Of a stretch of DNA of 64,000 bases, positions 1 through 7,299 are shown piece by piece (position 1 is the first letter of the stretch; the number at the start of each line of letters is the position of its first letter). The stretch comes from JAHFTY01 sp964584785 (lineage in GTDB: Bacteria; Acidobacteriota; Terriglobia; 20CM-2-55-15): contig CAZPBY010000044.1 of the NCBI GenBank assembly GCA_964584785.1, positions 1 to 64,000 of the forward strand, given 5' to 3'. A model generated the notes under the pieces. The model worked only from the letters and a program-made list of their open reading frames with translations. It was not told the DNA's origin and did no database searches. Position numbers and translations under genes: made by a program.

Positions 1-2
1 CG

Positions 3-164
3 CGCCTCTCTCAGCAGGCATTCGATGAATTCGACGCGAGACACGTTCCCTATCAGTTGCGTTGGATGCCGTGCGGCCATTACACGATGGGACAGTTTCC
101 ATTCAGTGCCGTCGTGGCGAGAGATACGGTCAGGTTTTTGACAAAGGAACAAGGTCGCACGTGA
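3..164 (+). CDS. C-terminal fragment of an alpha/beta-hydrolase-like protein (cut by window edge)
   Basis: The third plus-strand frame is open from the window edge to a TGA at 162-164 and gives 53 residues. The fragment contains LRWMPCGHYTMGQFPFS, which I associate with the C-terminal, His-containing part of alpha/beta-fold hydrolases; that His would be the catalytic one. This assignment rests on recall of the motif only. No start lies inside the window. The 3' end overlaps the convergent phosphodiesterase gene by 35 bases, like other convergent pairs in this window. Confidence 0.5.
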   Translation, partial: RLSQQAFDEFDARHVPYQLRWMPCGHYTMGQFPFSAVVARDTVRFLTKEQGRT

Positions 165-1146
165 CGGGAAGGTGATCGCTCGGTTCCGCCGGCAGGTCCG
201 TTATCGTTCGGCCGGGCTGAAATGATCGCAATCCCCGGCAGGCAATCCAGTCGAGCCGGAGAGGCAAATATCGGGCGCGCTTCAAGGCCATCGAGACAAG
301 GAAAGAGGGCAGATACTTCTGATCTTCGAGAGTGGACAAATCGACCTGGCTGGTCGCGCGGCAATCGTTGAACTGATCCCATGTAAATCCGGCCGCCTTC
401 ATCTCATCGAACAACCCCTCGCATTCCCATGGCCGCATAACTCGTGATTTGAGGTTGGGCCGAAACAAATTCAAAAACGACGCAACAGTGTCGAACGCTG
501 AGCCGCGGTCGAACGTGTTCGTATTGAGGTCACCTGCAATCACGGCGGGACTATCGAGAAGCTCATGGAGCAGAGACTGCATCTGGACAGAGCGGCAGTC
601 GCGGGTGGTCAACACTTCGAGATGCGTGACGGCCACTGTCAATCCGAACCCACGTAAAGCATGGAGACGGACGATCAGCGCGGATCGCCCGCCGGCCCGC
701 CGTTCCTTACTGTCGATCGGACTGTGACATTGCGGCAGACGTACACTTCGGTATCCCACGACAGGCAATCGCGTCAGGATGGCGTTGCCTTGAAGAGCGA
801 TCGTGTTTTCGCCCCGGACTTCGAGTTCCTCGCCGATGCCTTTGGTGAACTCGTGGAACGCCGGCGCGAACACGGCCCTCATTCCCAGCCTTTCGGCAAT
901 CTCGAAAGCCACATGACGATTGCCGGACCGAGCCATTCCATAGTCCGCTTCGTTCAGGCAAAGAATATCGGCGGTCTGGATTCGAGGATCGCCAAGACAG
1001 GTCTCCAGCAGGTCCCAGCGTTTGCCCTTCTCGATGTTCCAGAGCACAAGACGGATGAACTCGCGGTGCAGAGGCTCGCATGCGCGATCGGCGAAGAAGA
1101 TTTTTCGCAGTTGCGAATCAATCTGACTTTGGTCGTGATTATCCAT
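130..1146 (-). CDS. Endonuclease/exonuclease/phosphatase (EEP) family protein
   Basis: The 338-residue protein carries the EEP (DNase I-like) motif series in order: LVLWNIEKG (first Asn), LCLNEADYG (metal-binding Glu), THLEV (His), AGDLNT (Asp/Asn pair), LRLDWI and the terminal SDHLPV (catalytic Asp-His). The catalytic set therefore looks intact, so a metal-dependent phosphodiesterase or phosphatase is likely. The substrate cannot be told from sequence; family members cut DNA, phosphoinositides or sphingomyelin. There is no signal peptide, so it is probably cytoplasmic. It is divergent from the cysteine dioxygenase gene with only 23 bases between the two ATGs, so their promoters overlap the neighbouring coding ends. 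Confidence 0.85.
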   Translation of the reverse strand: MDNHDQSQIDSQLRKIFFADRACEPLHREFIRLVLWNIEKGKRWDLLETCLGDPRIQTADILCLNEADYGMARSGNRHVAFEIAERLGMRAVFAPAFHEFTKGIGEELEVRGENTIALQGNAILTRLPVVGYRSVRLPQCHSPIDSKERRAGGRSALIVRLHALRGFGLTVAVTHLEVLTTRDCRSVQMQSLLHELLDSPAVIAGDLNTNTFDRGSAFDTVASFLNLFRPNLKSRVMRPWECEGLFDEMKAAGFTWDQFNDCRATSQVDLSTLEDQKYLPSFLVSMALKRARYLPLRLDWIACRGLRSFQPGRTITDLPAEPSDHLPVTCDLVPLSKT

Positions 1147-1154
1147 CGGCTTGA

Positions 1155-1160
1155 TATACT
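1155..1160 (+). promoter_or_regulatory. Likely -10 element of the cysteine dioxygenase gene
   Basis: TATACT (5 of 6 to TATAAT) ends 9 bases before the ATG at 1170. No good -35 is seen at 16-18 bases upstream. If used, the mRNA would begin only a few bases before the start codon, as at argC, argF and argR in this window. Confidence 0.35.
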
Positions 1161-1169
1161 TTGGGACTC

Positions 1170-1700
1170 ATGAACCTCGCCGGAACCATCGAGGAACTGA
1201 AGCACACAGCCAAAAACCTCACCCTGCCGGACTTGCGCAAGCTCATTCTGGACCTAAAGCCCGAAGATTCGGAAATCGCGCCGTTCGTACAGTTCACCCG
1301 GAATCATTACGCGCGAAATCTGTTGTACAAGACATCCGATTTCGAAGTCCTGGTTTTGTGCTGGCGGCCCGGTCAGCGCAGTCCGATTCATGATCACGGT
1401 CATTCGATCTGCACGGTATACACACTCGATGGAGTGCTATCCGCCGACAATTATCGCAAAACGTCCGGCGGCCATCTTCGTGCTGACTATTCGGAAGATT
1501 TCAAGCCGGGGTCCGTGCTGAGCATTCAAACGACGGAGATCCATCAGGTATCGAACCTGCAGAGTTCTGCGGATCTTGTATCGCTTCATTTTTATCTGGC
1601 GCCGCTGGAAAACAATTTCGTTTACTCGGTGATGCAGCCCACGTTTGAGGCCTACCGGCCGGGATACACGAGAGTCTTCATGCACGGTGACGGGATCTAG
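1170..1700 (+). CDS. Cysteine dioxygenase type I
   Basis: A cupin-fold, non-heme iron enzyme that oxidises L-cysteine to cysteine sulfinate. The 176-residue product has the iron triad: two His in SPIHDHGHS (about residues 74 and 76) and one in TEIHQVSN (about 125). Arg49 in NHYARNLL matches the substrate-carboxylate Arg, and the Tyr of SLHFYLAPL matches the active-site Tyr. Bacterial enzymes usually have Gly in place of the crosslinked Cys, and here GVLSADN fits that. An in-frame TTG at 1161 could add three residues; I chose ATG 1170 because the -10-like TATACT ends right before the TTG. The small zinc-binding gene follows 4 bases after the stop. Confidence 0.88.
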   Translation: MNLAGTIEELKHTAKNLTLPDLRKLILDLKPEDSEIAPFVQFTRNHYARNLLYKTSDFEVLVLCWRPGQRSPIHDHGHSICTVYTLDGVLSADNYRKTSGGHLRADYSEDFKPGSVLSIQTTEIHQVSNLQSSADLVSLHFYLAPLENNFVYSVMQPTFEAYRPGYTRVFMHGDGI

Positions 1701-1704
1701 GCTT

Positions 1705-1839
1705 ATGAAATGCGATCTTTGCACGGAAGACGATGGAGCGGGGATTCACTACCACGCCTTCATCGAAGGAAAGCATCACTGGGTTTGTGAGACTTGCAAG
1801 AAAAAGCTGAAGATTGAAACTGAGCACGTTGACGACTGA
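1705..1839 (+). CDS. Small CxxC-CxxC zinc-binding protein
   Basis: A 44-residue protein with CDLC at residues 3-6 and CETC near residue 28, separated by a His-rich stretch (GIHYHAFIEGKHHWVC). This is the usual layout of a small zinc ribbon, reminiscent of the N-terminal zinc finger of McsA-like proteins, but no UVR motif follows. It begins 4 bases after the cysteine dioxygenase stop and is probably cotranscribed. Function unknown. It is short, but the clean cysteine spacing argues that it is real. Confidence 0.6.
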   Translation: MKCDLCTEDDGAGIHYHAFIEGKHHWVCETCKKKLKIETEHVDD

Positions 1840-1888
1840 CAGTCCCGGCATTCGGTCCGGTCAGACCCGGAATTACCGCTCGCTTACG

Positions 1889-2794
1889 CTAACAGTTCGA
1901 GACCTCGGTGCGATCGCGGCCCTTGGACTTCGCCTCGTAGAGCGCGTCATCAGCGGCGCGAATCAGTTCGTCGGAATCCATCTGCGGTGCGCTTACCGTC
2001 ACAACACCGAAGGATGACGTTATGCCGACCGGCAACGCGCCTTCAGGCGGCGTGTGGCGGATGTGGGCATGCAAGCGCTCGGAAAGAGAGTAGGCGGTGT
2101 TGGAATCGCAACCGGGCGCGACGATGAGAAACTCGTCTCCACCATACCGGCCGACCGAGTCGTAAATCCGAAGGGCGCCTGCCATGCTTTGTGCGACGTG
2201 GCGCAAAACGATGTCGCCGACCTGGTGTCCGTGACTGTCGTTGATCTGCTTGAACTGATCGACATCAGCCATCATGACGGTCAAGGCAATGCCTTCGCGA
2301 CGCGCGCGTTGTATCTCGACTTCGAGCCGGTCGAGTATGGCGTTTCGGTTCCATAGCCCCGTCAGGCCGTCGTGAGTGGCTTGCTGCAGGAGTTTGTCCT
2401 GAGCTTCCATCAATTGGTCATGCAATGCGATGATGCGGCCGCCGGCGAGCATCCGGGCCTTGAGCTCGACGGCGTCGACAGGTTTGATGACATAATCGTC
2501 CGCACCCGCTTCAAGACCCCGCGCAATATCGGACTTATCGCTGCGCGACGTCAGAAGCATCAGGTAGGAGTACCGGCCGGATGACTGCGCACGAACTTCA
2601 CGGCACACCTGTGGCCCATCTTTGCTTGGCATCATCCAGTCGAGAAGAGCAATGCGGGGACTGTCTTTTTGACGAAGGATTTCGAGCGCTTCGATGCCGT
2701 CGGAAACAGCGACGACGTCGTATTTCCACTCGATCAGTCGGGCCTGAAGTATGCGACGCGAGACAGGATCATCCTCAGCAATCAACACGCGCAT
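1889..2794 (-). CDS. Response regulator with GGDEF output (diguanylate cyclase)
   Basis: The 301-residue protein has an N-terminal receiver domain (residues 1-120) with the acidic pocket AEDD and phospho-acceptor Asp52 in ALLDWMMPSKDG, and the conserved KP of IKPVD. A short helical linker leads to a GGDEF domain with intact RYGGDEF (218-222). The I-site RxxD (RIYD, 209-212) sits five residues before it, so product inhibition by c-di-GMP is expected. It should make c-di-GMP from two GTP when phosphorylated. It lies 12 bases downstream of csrA on the same strand. No cognate histidine kinase is in the window. Confidence 0.93.
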   Translation of the reverse strand: MRVLIAEDDPVSRRILQARLIEWKYDVVAVSDGIEALEILRQKDSPRIALLDWMMPSKDGPQVCREVRAQSSGRYSYLMLLTSRSDKSDIARGLEAGADDYVIKPVDAVELKARMLAGGRIIALHDQLMEAQDKLLQQATHDGLTGLWNRNAILDRLEVEIQRARREGIALTVMMADVDQFKQINDSHGHQVGDIVLRHVAQSMAGALRIYDSVGRYGGDEFLIVAPGCDSNTAYSLSERLHAHIRHTPPEGALPVGITSSFGVVTVSAPQMDSDELIRAADDALYEAKSKGRDRTEVSNC

Positions 2795-2806
2795 AACTTG
2801 TTTGGT

Positions 2807-3058
2807 CTATTCACTCGTACCGCCGGTGCCGGTCTTCCTGGACATGGCTTCCAACGTCTCCTTGTCAGGAATTTGCGACTGCACGGCGTTCACATTCTCC
2901 TGCTTGATCGCTTCGTAGATTTCGTATCGATAAATCGATATGTGGGAGGGCGCCTTAATGCCCAGTCGGACATTGTCCCGGCCGATGCGCAGAACCTGAA
3001 TCTCGATTTCGTTGCCAATGATCAGTTTTTCGTCCTTCTTCCGTGTTACAACGAGCAT
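2807..3058 (-). CDS. csrA: Carbon storage regulator CsrA
   Basis: CsrA homodimers bind GGA motifs in mRNA leaders and change translation or stability. The 83-residue product begins MLVVTRKKDEKLIIG, as CsrA proteins do, and keeps Leu4 and the RNA-contacting Arg of ISIYRYEIY. It is about 20 residues longer than E. coli CsrA, with a Gly/Ser/Thr-rich tail. It is the first gene of a likely two-gene transcript with the diguanylate cyclase, so two global lifestyle regulators share a promoter. CsrA and c-di-GMP are linked in other bacteria; here the link is inferred from the gene pair only. Confidence 0.93.
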   Translation of the reverse strand: MLVVTRKKDEKLIIGNEIEIQVLRIGRDNVRLGIKAPSHISIYRYEIYEAIKQENVNAVQSQIPDKETLEAMSRKTGTGGTSE

Positions 3059-3170
3059 AAGATAAGCCCCTGCCCTTCCATAGACATTACGAAACTATGT
3101 TGCATAATAATCGAGACCGTTTCAGGTGGGCAATCTTTCTTAGGAAAAAACGGGGAATGTCCTTCCGAAC

Positions 3171-3207
3171 GCTATCAGCCGTCAGAAAGTTCATGAAAGC
3201 TGATAGC
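3171..3207 (-). terminator. Hairpin just past the VWA gene
   Basis: A perfect 9-base inverted repeat (GCTATCAGC at 3171-3179 and GCTGATAGC at 3199-3207) begins 4 bases beyond the VWA stop. On the minus strand no U-tract follows directly; a T6 run lies about 25 bases on. It could end or stabilise the VWA transcript before csrA. Confidence 0.4.
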
Positions 3208-3211
3208 CATT

Positions 3212-4270
3212 CTATTGATTGCTGTTTCCTGGCAAATTCACGAAATACCCGGTCTTGTGCCGGATCTGCGAACCCGCTTTATTCACCTTAACTTCAACCT
3301 GATGCCAGGCATTTCCCTCCCGGCTCGACGTTGGATAATAACTCAAGGTGTACTGCTGGTGTAACTCATCCAATAACAATTGTGCCACGGTTTGGAGGGC
3401 AAACGTACGACCCGTGAACATCCGGTAAGCCCGGCCGCCGCTCGGGGCGGTCAGATTATTGAGCATGTAGTGATAAATGTGGAATTTCTCGCGCCTCAGG
3501 ACATACGGGTCGTTATCGTCGTCGTCGATGCCGATCGCATACACGAGCACATCGGAATGCTTCAGCAGATCCAGAACTTGCGTCTGATTGATCTTGCTCT
3601 TGGTGTCGAAGCCGTCAGTCACCAGAATCAGCACTTTCTTGGTGTGTTTCGCACGCTTCATTTCCTGCAGGGCGGTGCCGATCGCGTCGTATGCGGCGGT
3701 TTCTCCACCGGCTTTCAGGTCTTTTATCGCCTTCTGTACGTCGGCAGAATTCGTTGTGAAGCGCTGGCGGACGTCCACGTCGGAGCTGAAACTGACGATG
3801 AAGACTTCATCCTGCGGCGACAACGCCATCGAGATTTCACGCACGGTTTGAAGCGCCTGTTGCAGTTTGTGTTTCATGCTTCCGCTGGTGTCGACGAGTA
3901 CCCCAACGCTCACCGGCACCCGCAGGTCGTGTGAAAAAAATGAAATCGCCTGCTCCTGGCCGTCCTCGAATACTTTGAAGTCTTCCTTGCGCAGGCCGTC
4001 CATGTATTTCTGATTCTCATCCAGGACGGTCGCCACCACGTTCACAAGTTCGACATCGACGGCAAGCTTGTACTTCTGATCATCCGGATTCGCAGCCGCA
4101 TTCGGATTCGCCGGGTTCGCTGGATTCGTGGGGGGATTCTGGGGCGGCGTTTGAGCGGGAGGTTGTTGGACAGGCGTTTTTGGCGGCGTCTGGCCCACAA
4201 CGACAAGTCCCGCGGAACACAAACTAATGAATATGACCCAGGTTATCCATGTTCTGGTGCGTACCTTCAT
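3212..4270 (-). CDS. Secreted VWA-domain protein (acidobacterial VWFA-related family)
   Basis: The 352-residue protein starts with a signal peptide or N-terminal anchor (residues 5-26: ITWVIFISLCSAGLVVVG). A low-complexity Pro/Asn/Gln stretch (28-63) follows, with NPANPANPN repeats. The folded part opens with a strand region typical of the family (VDVELVNVVATVLD), followed by a von Willebrand A domain with the MIDAS motif DTSGSM (127-132) and the distal TDGFD. The layout matches TIGR03436, the VWFA-related acidobacterial domain, and is my main taxonomic clue. It probably binds a ligand through Mg2+ in the periplasm or at the surface. Its partner is unknown. It lies downstream of the ferredoxin gene, separated by 150 bases. 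Confidence 0.85.
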   Translation of the reverse strand: MKVRTRTWITWVIFISLCSAGLVVVGQTPPKTPVQQPPAQTPPQNPPTNPANPANPNAAANPDDQKYKLAVDVELVNVVATVLDENQKYMDGLRKEDFKVFEDGQEQAISFFSHDLRVPVSVGVLVDTSGSMKHKLQQALQTVREISMALSPQDEVFIVSFSSDVDVRQRFTTNSADVQKAIKDLKAGGETAAYDAIGTALQEMKRAKHTKKVLILVTDGFDTKSKINQTQVLDLLKHSDVLVYAIGIDDDDNDPYVLRREKFHIYHYMLNNLTAPSGGRAYRMFTGRTFALQTVAQLLLDELHQQYTLSYYPTSSREGNAWHQVEVKVNKAGSQIRHKTGYFVNLPGNSNQ

Positions 4271-4420
4271 ACCGAGCCCACCTTATGATTGTTTTTCTTG
4301 CTGTTGCAAGACCTCTTCCTTGGGGGATTGGCATCTTATATCCCGGGGCTCACCCGAGAATCCAGCGTAATCTGATTTATCGGGCTTCGCACAAACCCGA
4401 CGCCGTCGTCGTACGACTCT

Positions 4421-4831
4421 TTATTGATGGGATTCACGAACGATGTTCCGGTTCCAGTTGGGGACTTCAACGACGAGGTTGCGCCTCCCATCGGGAACGG
4501 TCTGACAACTGAGTCGGCTGTTGGGTGTAAGTCCGGGGGCATACGACAGCTCTTCGTCTTCGGCGTCGCTCATCTCGGAGCACGTATCGATCCCTTCGCG
4601 AACGATGCAGTGGCACGTTGAGCATGCGCAGACCCCGCCACACGCGTGGTCAATGTCGATGCCATTCGCCAACGCAATATCCAGAATGCTCCCGGGACGG
4701 CCCGTATCGCCATACGGGATTCTCTCGGGGTCCACTTCGACCGTCACGTTCATGGGAAGAAACGTGATGGTGAACTTCTGCGTGGCCGGTTCGGGAGCTT
4801 CCTGCTGGACGTAAGGATTTGTTCCACCCAT
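4421..4831 (-). CDS. 2Fe-2S ferredoxin, adrenodoxin/Isc type
   Basis: The 136-residue protein has the cluster pattern C-x5-C-x2-C with a distant Cys: Cys64, Cys70 and Cys73 in HACGGVCACSTCHC, and Cys109 in NSRLSCQ. This matches vertebrate-type ferredoxins used in Fe-S assembly or P450 electron transfer. Two extra Cys (68 and 75) lie inside the loop. An N-terminal extension of about 18 residues precedes the ferredoxin fold. There are no isc genes beside it, so its redox partner is open. It is divergent from the AhpD-like gene (72 bases between starts). Confidence 0.9.
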   Translation of the reverse strand: MGGTNPYVQQEAPEPATQKFTITFLPMNVTVEVDPERIPYGDTGRPGSILDIALANGIDIDHACGGVCACSTCHCIVREGIDTCSEMSDAEDEELSYAPGLTPNSRLSCQTVPDGRRNLVVEVPNWNRNIVRESHQ

Positions 4832-4903
4832 ACCTTCATAGTATGGAGCATGACGGCCAATGTTTATAATTCGGGTTTCACTTTTGCGTGGTATGGAGGA
4901 CTG

Positions 4904-5425
4904 ATGGCACGTTTACCGTATGTTGAAAAGGAGGGCGCCGGGCCCGAACAGGAGAAGATCCTCGCCCAGGTCACTCAGCGGTCCGGAAAGATCGCAAATA
5001 TCTGGAAACTGTGGGCCCACAGTCCCCTGACGCTGGAAACCTTCATGCCGTTTTATAAAGCCCTGATGATGAAGGGCTCGCTTGACTGCAAAATGCGCGA
5101 GCTCGCCTACGTGAAAACATCGAACATCAACGGGTGCCCTTACTGTGCCGGACCTCACAAAGCTCTCGGCCTGAAGGTGGGATTGACCGAACAGCATTTT
5201 CAAGAGCTCGATTCCTACGAAACGAGCACACTGTTTACAGCTGCTGAGAAAGCCGTGCTTCGATATACGGAGGAATTGACTCGGCATGTTCAAACCAGTG
5301 AAGAGTCGATGAAGGAGCTCAAGAAACATCTGAACGAGGCTCAGATAGTGGAACTCAACCTCACGATTGGCATGGCGAATTTGACGAACCGGTTCAACGT
5401 GTCTTTGGCAACAGACCCCGACTGA
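4904..5425 (+). CDS. Carboxymuconolactone decarboxylase / AhpD-like protein
   Basis: The 173-residue all-helical protein has the AhpD core with the redox motif in NGCPYCAGPH (CxxC followed by a His three residues on), typical of alkylhydroperoxidase-like members of the CMD family. The start at 4904 is supported by GGAGGA six to eight bases upstream; a longer open frame exists but lacks a site. The adjacent divergent ferredoxin could supply electrons, but that is a guess from position. The 3' end overlaps the convergent pseudouridine synthase gene by 32 bases. Confidence 0.85.
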   Translation: MARLPYVEKEGAGPEQEKILAQVTQRSGKIANIWKLWAHSPLTLETFMPFYKALMMKGSLDCKMRELAYVKTSNINGCPYCAGPHKALGLKVGLTEQHFQELDSYETSTLFTAAEKAVLRYTEELTRHVQTSEESMKELKKHLNEAQIVELNLTIGMANLTNRFNVSLATDPD

Positions 5426-6143
5426 CCGGTGCCGTAAGCTTGATTAGATCCGAGCGAGTCAGTGTTCTGTACTTCCCGGTCGGAATGTCACCCAGCTCAA
5501 AATCACCGATCCGGATCCGCACGAGCTTTAACACAGGATGCCCGATAGCGTCGCACATCCGCCGCACTTGACGGTTCCTTCCCTCCGTAATCGTCAATTC
5601 GAACCAGGTGTACTTCGACGATGATTTCACCTGCCTGACAACCGCACGGCCCGAGGTCTCGTCCCGGCCAATGTCGAGCCCATAGGCGAGTTCGAAATAT
5701 TCGTCGCGGGACACGGCGCCGGATACCTTGACGTAATACGTTTTGGGAATCTTCGACTCCGGCCGCAGCAACGATTCGCCAAACTCCGTGTCGTTCGTGA
5801 GAATCAACAGACCGGAAGTATCCAGGTCGAGCCGGCCGACGGCAAAGACCCAGCGTTTCAAATCGGCGATGCAATCGTAGACCGTCGGCCGATTCTTTTT
5901 GTCTTCAGTCGACGTGACTACACCTGTCGGCTTGTTCAGCGCGAGGTAAACCTTTTTCTCGTCCCGAATCCTCGCTCCGTCGAAGTGCACCCGGTCTTTT
6001 TGTTCAACCCAGAAGTCCGGGTTTTTGACCACACGGCCGTTTACCTTGACGCGCCCCTGTTCTATCCATTCGCGTGTGGCGGCGCGTGACGCAATGCCGG
6101 CTTTGGAAAGGATACGGTCGAGTGTGGCCCTGGCTTTCTTCAT
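5394..6143 (-). CDS. Pseudouridine synthase, RsuA/RluB family
   Basis: The 249-residue protein has an N-terminal S4 RNA-binding domain (about residues 5-55: RILSKAGIASRAATREWIEQG) and the RsuA/RluB catalytic core with the Asp motif GRLDLDTSGLL and the later EGRNRQVRRM. It converts uridine to pseudouridine in rRNA. Family members act on 16S U516 (RsuA) or 23S positions (RluB, RluE, RluF), and the exact target cannot be fixed here. Its start overlaps the stop of pgeF by 4 bases, indicating coupled translation. Confidence 0.92.
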   Translation of the reverse strand: MKKARATLDRILSKAGIASRAATREWIEQGRVKVNGRVVKNPDFWVEQKDRVHFDGARIRDEKKVYLALNKPTGVVTSTEDKKNRPTVYDCIADLKRWVFAVGRLDLDTSGLLILTNDTEFGESLLRPESKIPKTYYVKVSGAVSRDEYFELAYGLDIGRDETSGRAVVRQVKSSSKYTWFELTITEGRNRQVRRMCDAIGHPVLKLVRIRIGDFELGDIPTGKYRTLTRSDLIKLTAPVSRGLLPKTR

Positions 6144-6904
6144 GGAAGGATGCCCATCACGGAAAGCAATCGTCCGAACTGCTGGCCTTCACGCCGATAG
6201 GAAAACAATAGATCCGCGCGGCATCGAGTGCACAGGGACGTCGCGTCAATGCGTTCCGGACTTATGCCTGTCTGCAGAAGTTGATTGCGGTTCGCGACCG
6301 CCAGGTTCAGGTGAGGCCTCAGCCACTCGGGCTGTCGCTCGAATGCTTCCGAATCATTGATTGCGGCCACCACTTCTTCGCCGACTTCACAGCAGCAGAC
6401 TCCAATATGCGGGCCGATCGCGACCGAGAGTTCTTCAGGCTTGACGCCAAACTTGTCGACCAACCTCTCGACGGTTAGGCGGGCAATCCTCGCCGCGGTC
6501 CCTCGCCATCCGGCGTGGATCGCGGCAACACACTGGCCTGCGGAGTCTGCGATGAGCATTGGGACGCAGTCCGCCGTCTGAACACCAAGCAGCGCGCCGC
6601 GGACCGAGGTCACGGCGGCGTCGCCTTCCACGGCTTCACCGGCCGCCTTCGTGTCGTCCATATCGCAAACGATGTTCGAGTGGATCTGCCTCAGCTTCAA
6701 GATCGGCCATCCGGCAGCGCCGACGGCCGCAGTGAAGCGAACGCGATTGATTTTGATCATCGGGTTGGTCGACGTCAGTGGTCCGAGTGTGAAGTCGTTG
6801 CGCTCGGCCCGACGCGTCGAGAAGCCGTGCACGATGCCGGGAACGCGGTCGAGGGCATCGGACCGAAGGAAAGTTATTTGCGCGTCACGCTTTACTTGTA
6901 ACAT
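6140..6904 (-). CDS. pgeF: PgeF/YfiH multicopper-oxidase-like protein (peptidoglycan editing, purine nucleoside phosphorylase-type fold)
   Basis: The 254-residue protein shows the DUF152/YfiH motifs: GVQTADCVPML, AAIHAGWRGTAA, AIGPHIGVCCCEVG and the terminal ATSLCTRC...SYRR. The His and Cys residues that bind zinc are present. Family members are described as purine nucleoside phosphorylase/deaminase enzymes and as factors that keep wrong amino acids out of the peptidoglycan stem. It is encoded just upstream of, and overlapping by 4 bases, the pseudouridine synthase, a common bacterial pairing. Confidence 0.9.
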   Translation of the reverse strand: MLQVKRDAQITFLRSDALDRVPGIVHGFSTRRAERNDFTLGPLTSTNPMIKINRVRFTAAVGAAGWPILKLRQIHSNIVCDMDDTKAAGEAVEGDAAVTSVRGALLGVQTADCVPMLIADSAGQCVAAIHAGWRGTAARIARLTVERLVDKFGVKPEELSVAIGPHIGVCCCEVGEEVVAAINDSEAFERQPEWLRPHLNLAVANRNQLLQTGISPERIDATSLCTRCRADLLFSYRREGQQFGRLLSVMGILP

Positions 6905-6921
6905 CTTGCTTCTGAAACTTT

Positions 6922-7299
6922 ATGATCACGGGAATTGGCATTGATGTGGTTCAAAACGACCGGATCCGGGATTCCATCGAGCGCTTCGGCGACCGGTTTC
7001 TCAATCGAATATATACGGAAGGTGAAAAGGAGTACTGCAAGAATTCGGCAAACCCCGCGATTCACTACGCGGCACGATGGGCCGCGAAGGAAGCAGCGTT
7101 CAAAGCGCTCGGCACCGGTTGGTCTGGCGGTGTGAAATGGAAAGATGTCGAAGTCGAGCGCCTCACTTCCGGCAAACCTGAAATGCACCTGCACGGTGAG
7201 GCGCTCGCACTTGCGAGATCGCTGGGAGCGAAGCGCTTCTTCGTCTCACTGACGCACGATCACCTGATCTCCTGCGCCGTCGTCATCCTGGAAGCCTGA
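6922..7299 (+). CDS. acpS: Holo-[acyl-carrier-protein] synthase
   Basis: AcpS moves 4'-phosphopantetheine from CoA to the serine of apo-ACP. The 125-residue product has both signature parts: GIGIDVVQNDRI (Mg2+-binding Asp) and RWAAKEAAFKALG (Glu and Lys). It matches the normal AcpS length. The gene is divergent from pgeF (17 bases). Its last 40 bases overlap the end of mtaB on the other strand, an unusually long convergent overlap that lies in the final SCAVVILEA strand. Confidence 0.95.
   Translation: MITGIGIDVVQNDRIRDSIERFGDRFLNRIYTEGEKEYCKNSANPAIHYAARWAAKEAAFKALGTGWSGGVKWKDVEVERLTSGKPEMHLHGEALALARSLGAKRFFVSLTHDHLISCAVVILEA

Noticed and set aside
4321..4420. CGGG/CCCG repeat between the ferredoxin and VWA genes as a terminator
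   Set aside because: The stem is only about 4 bases and has no T-tract.
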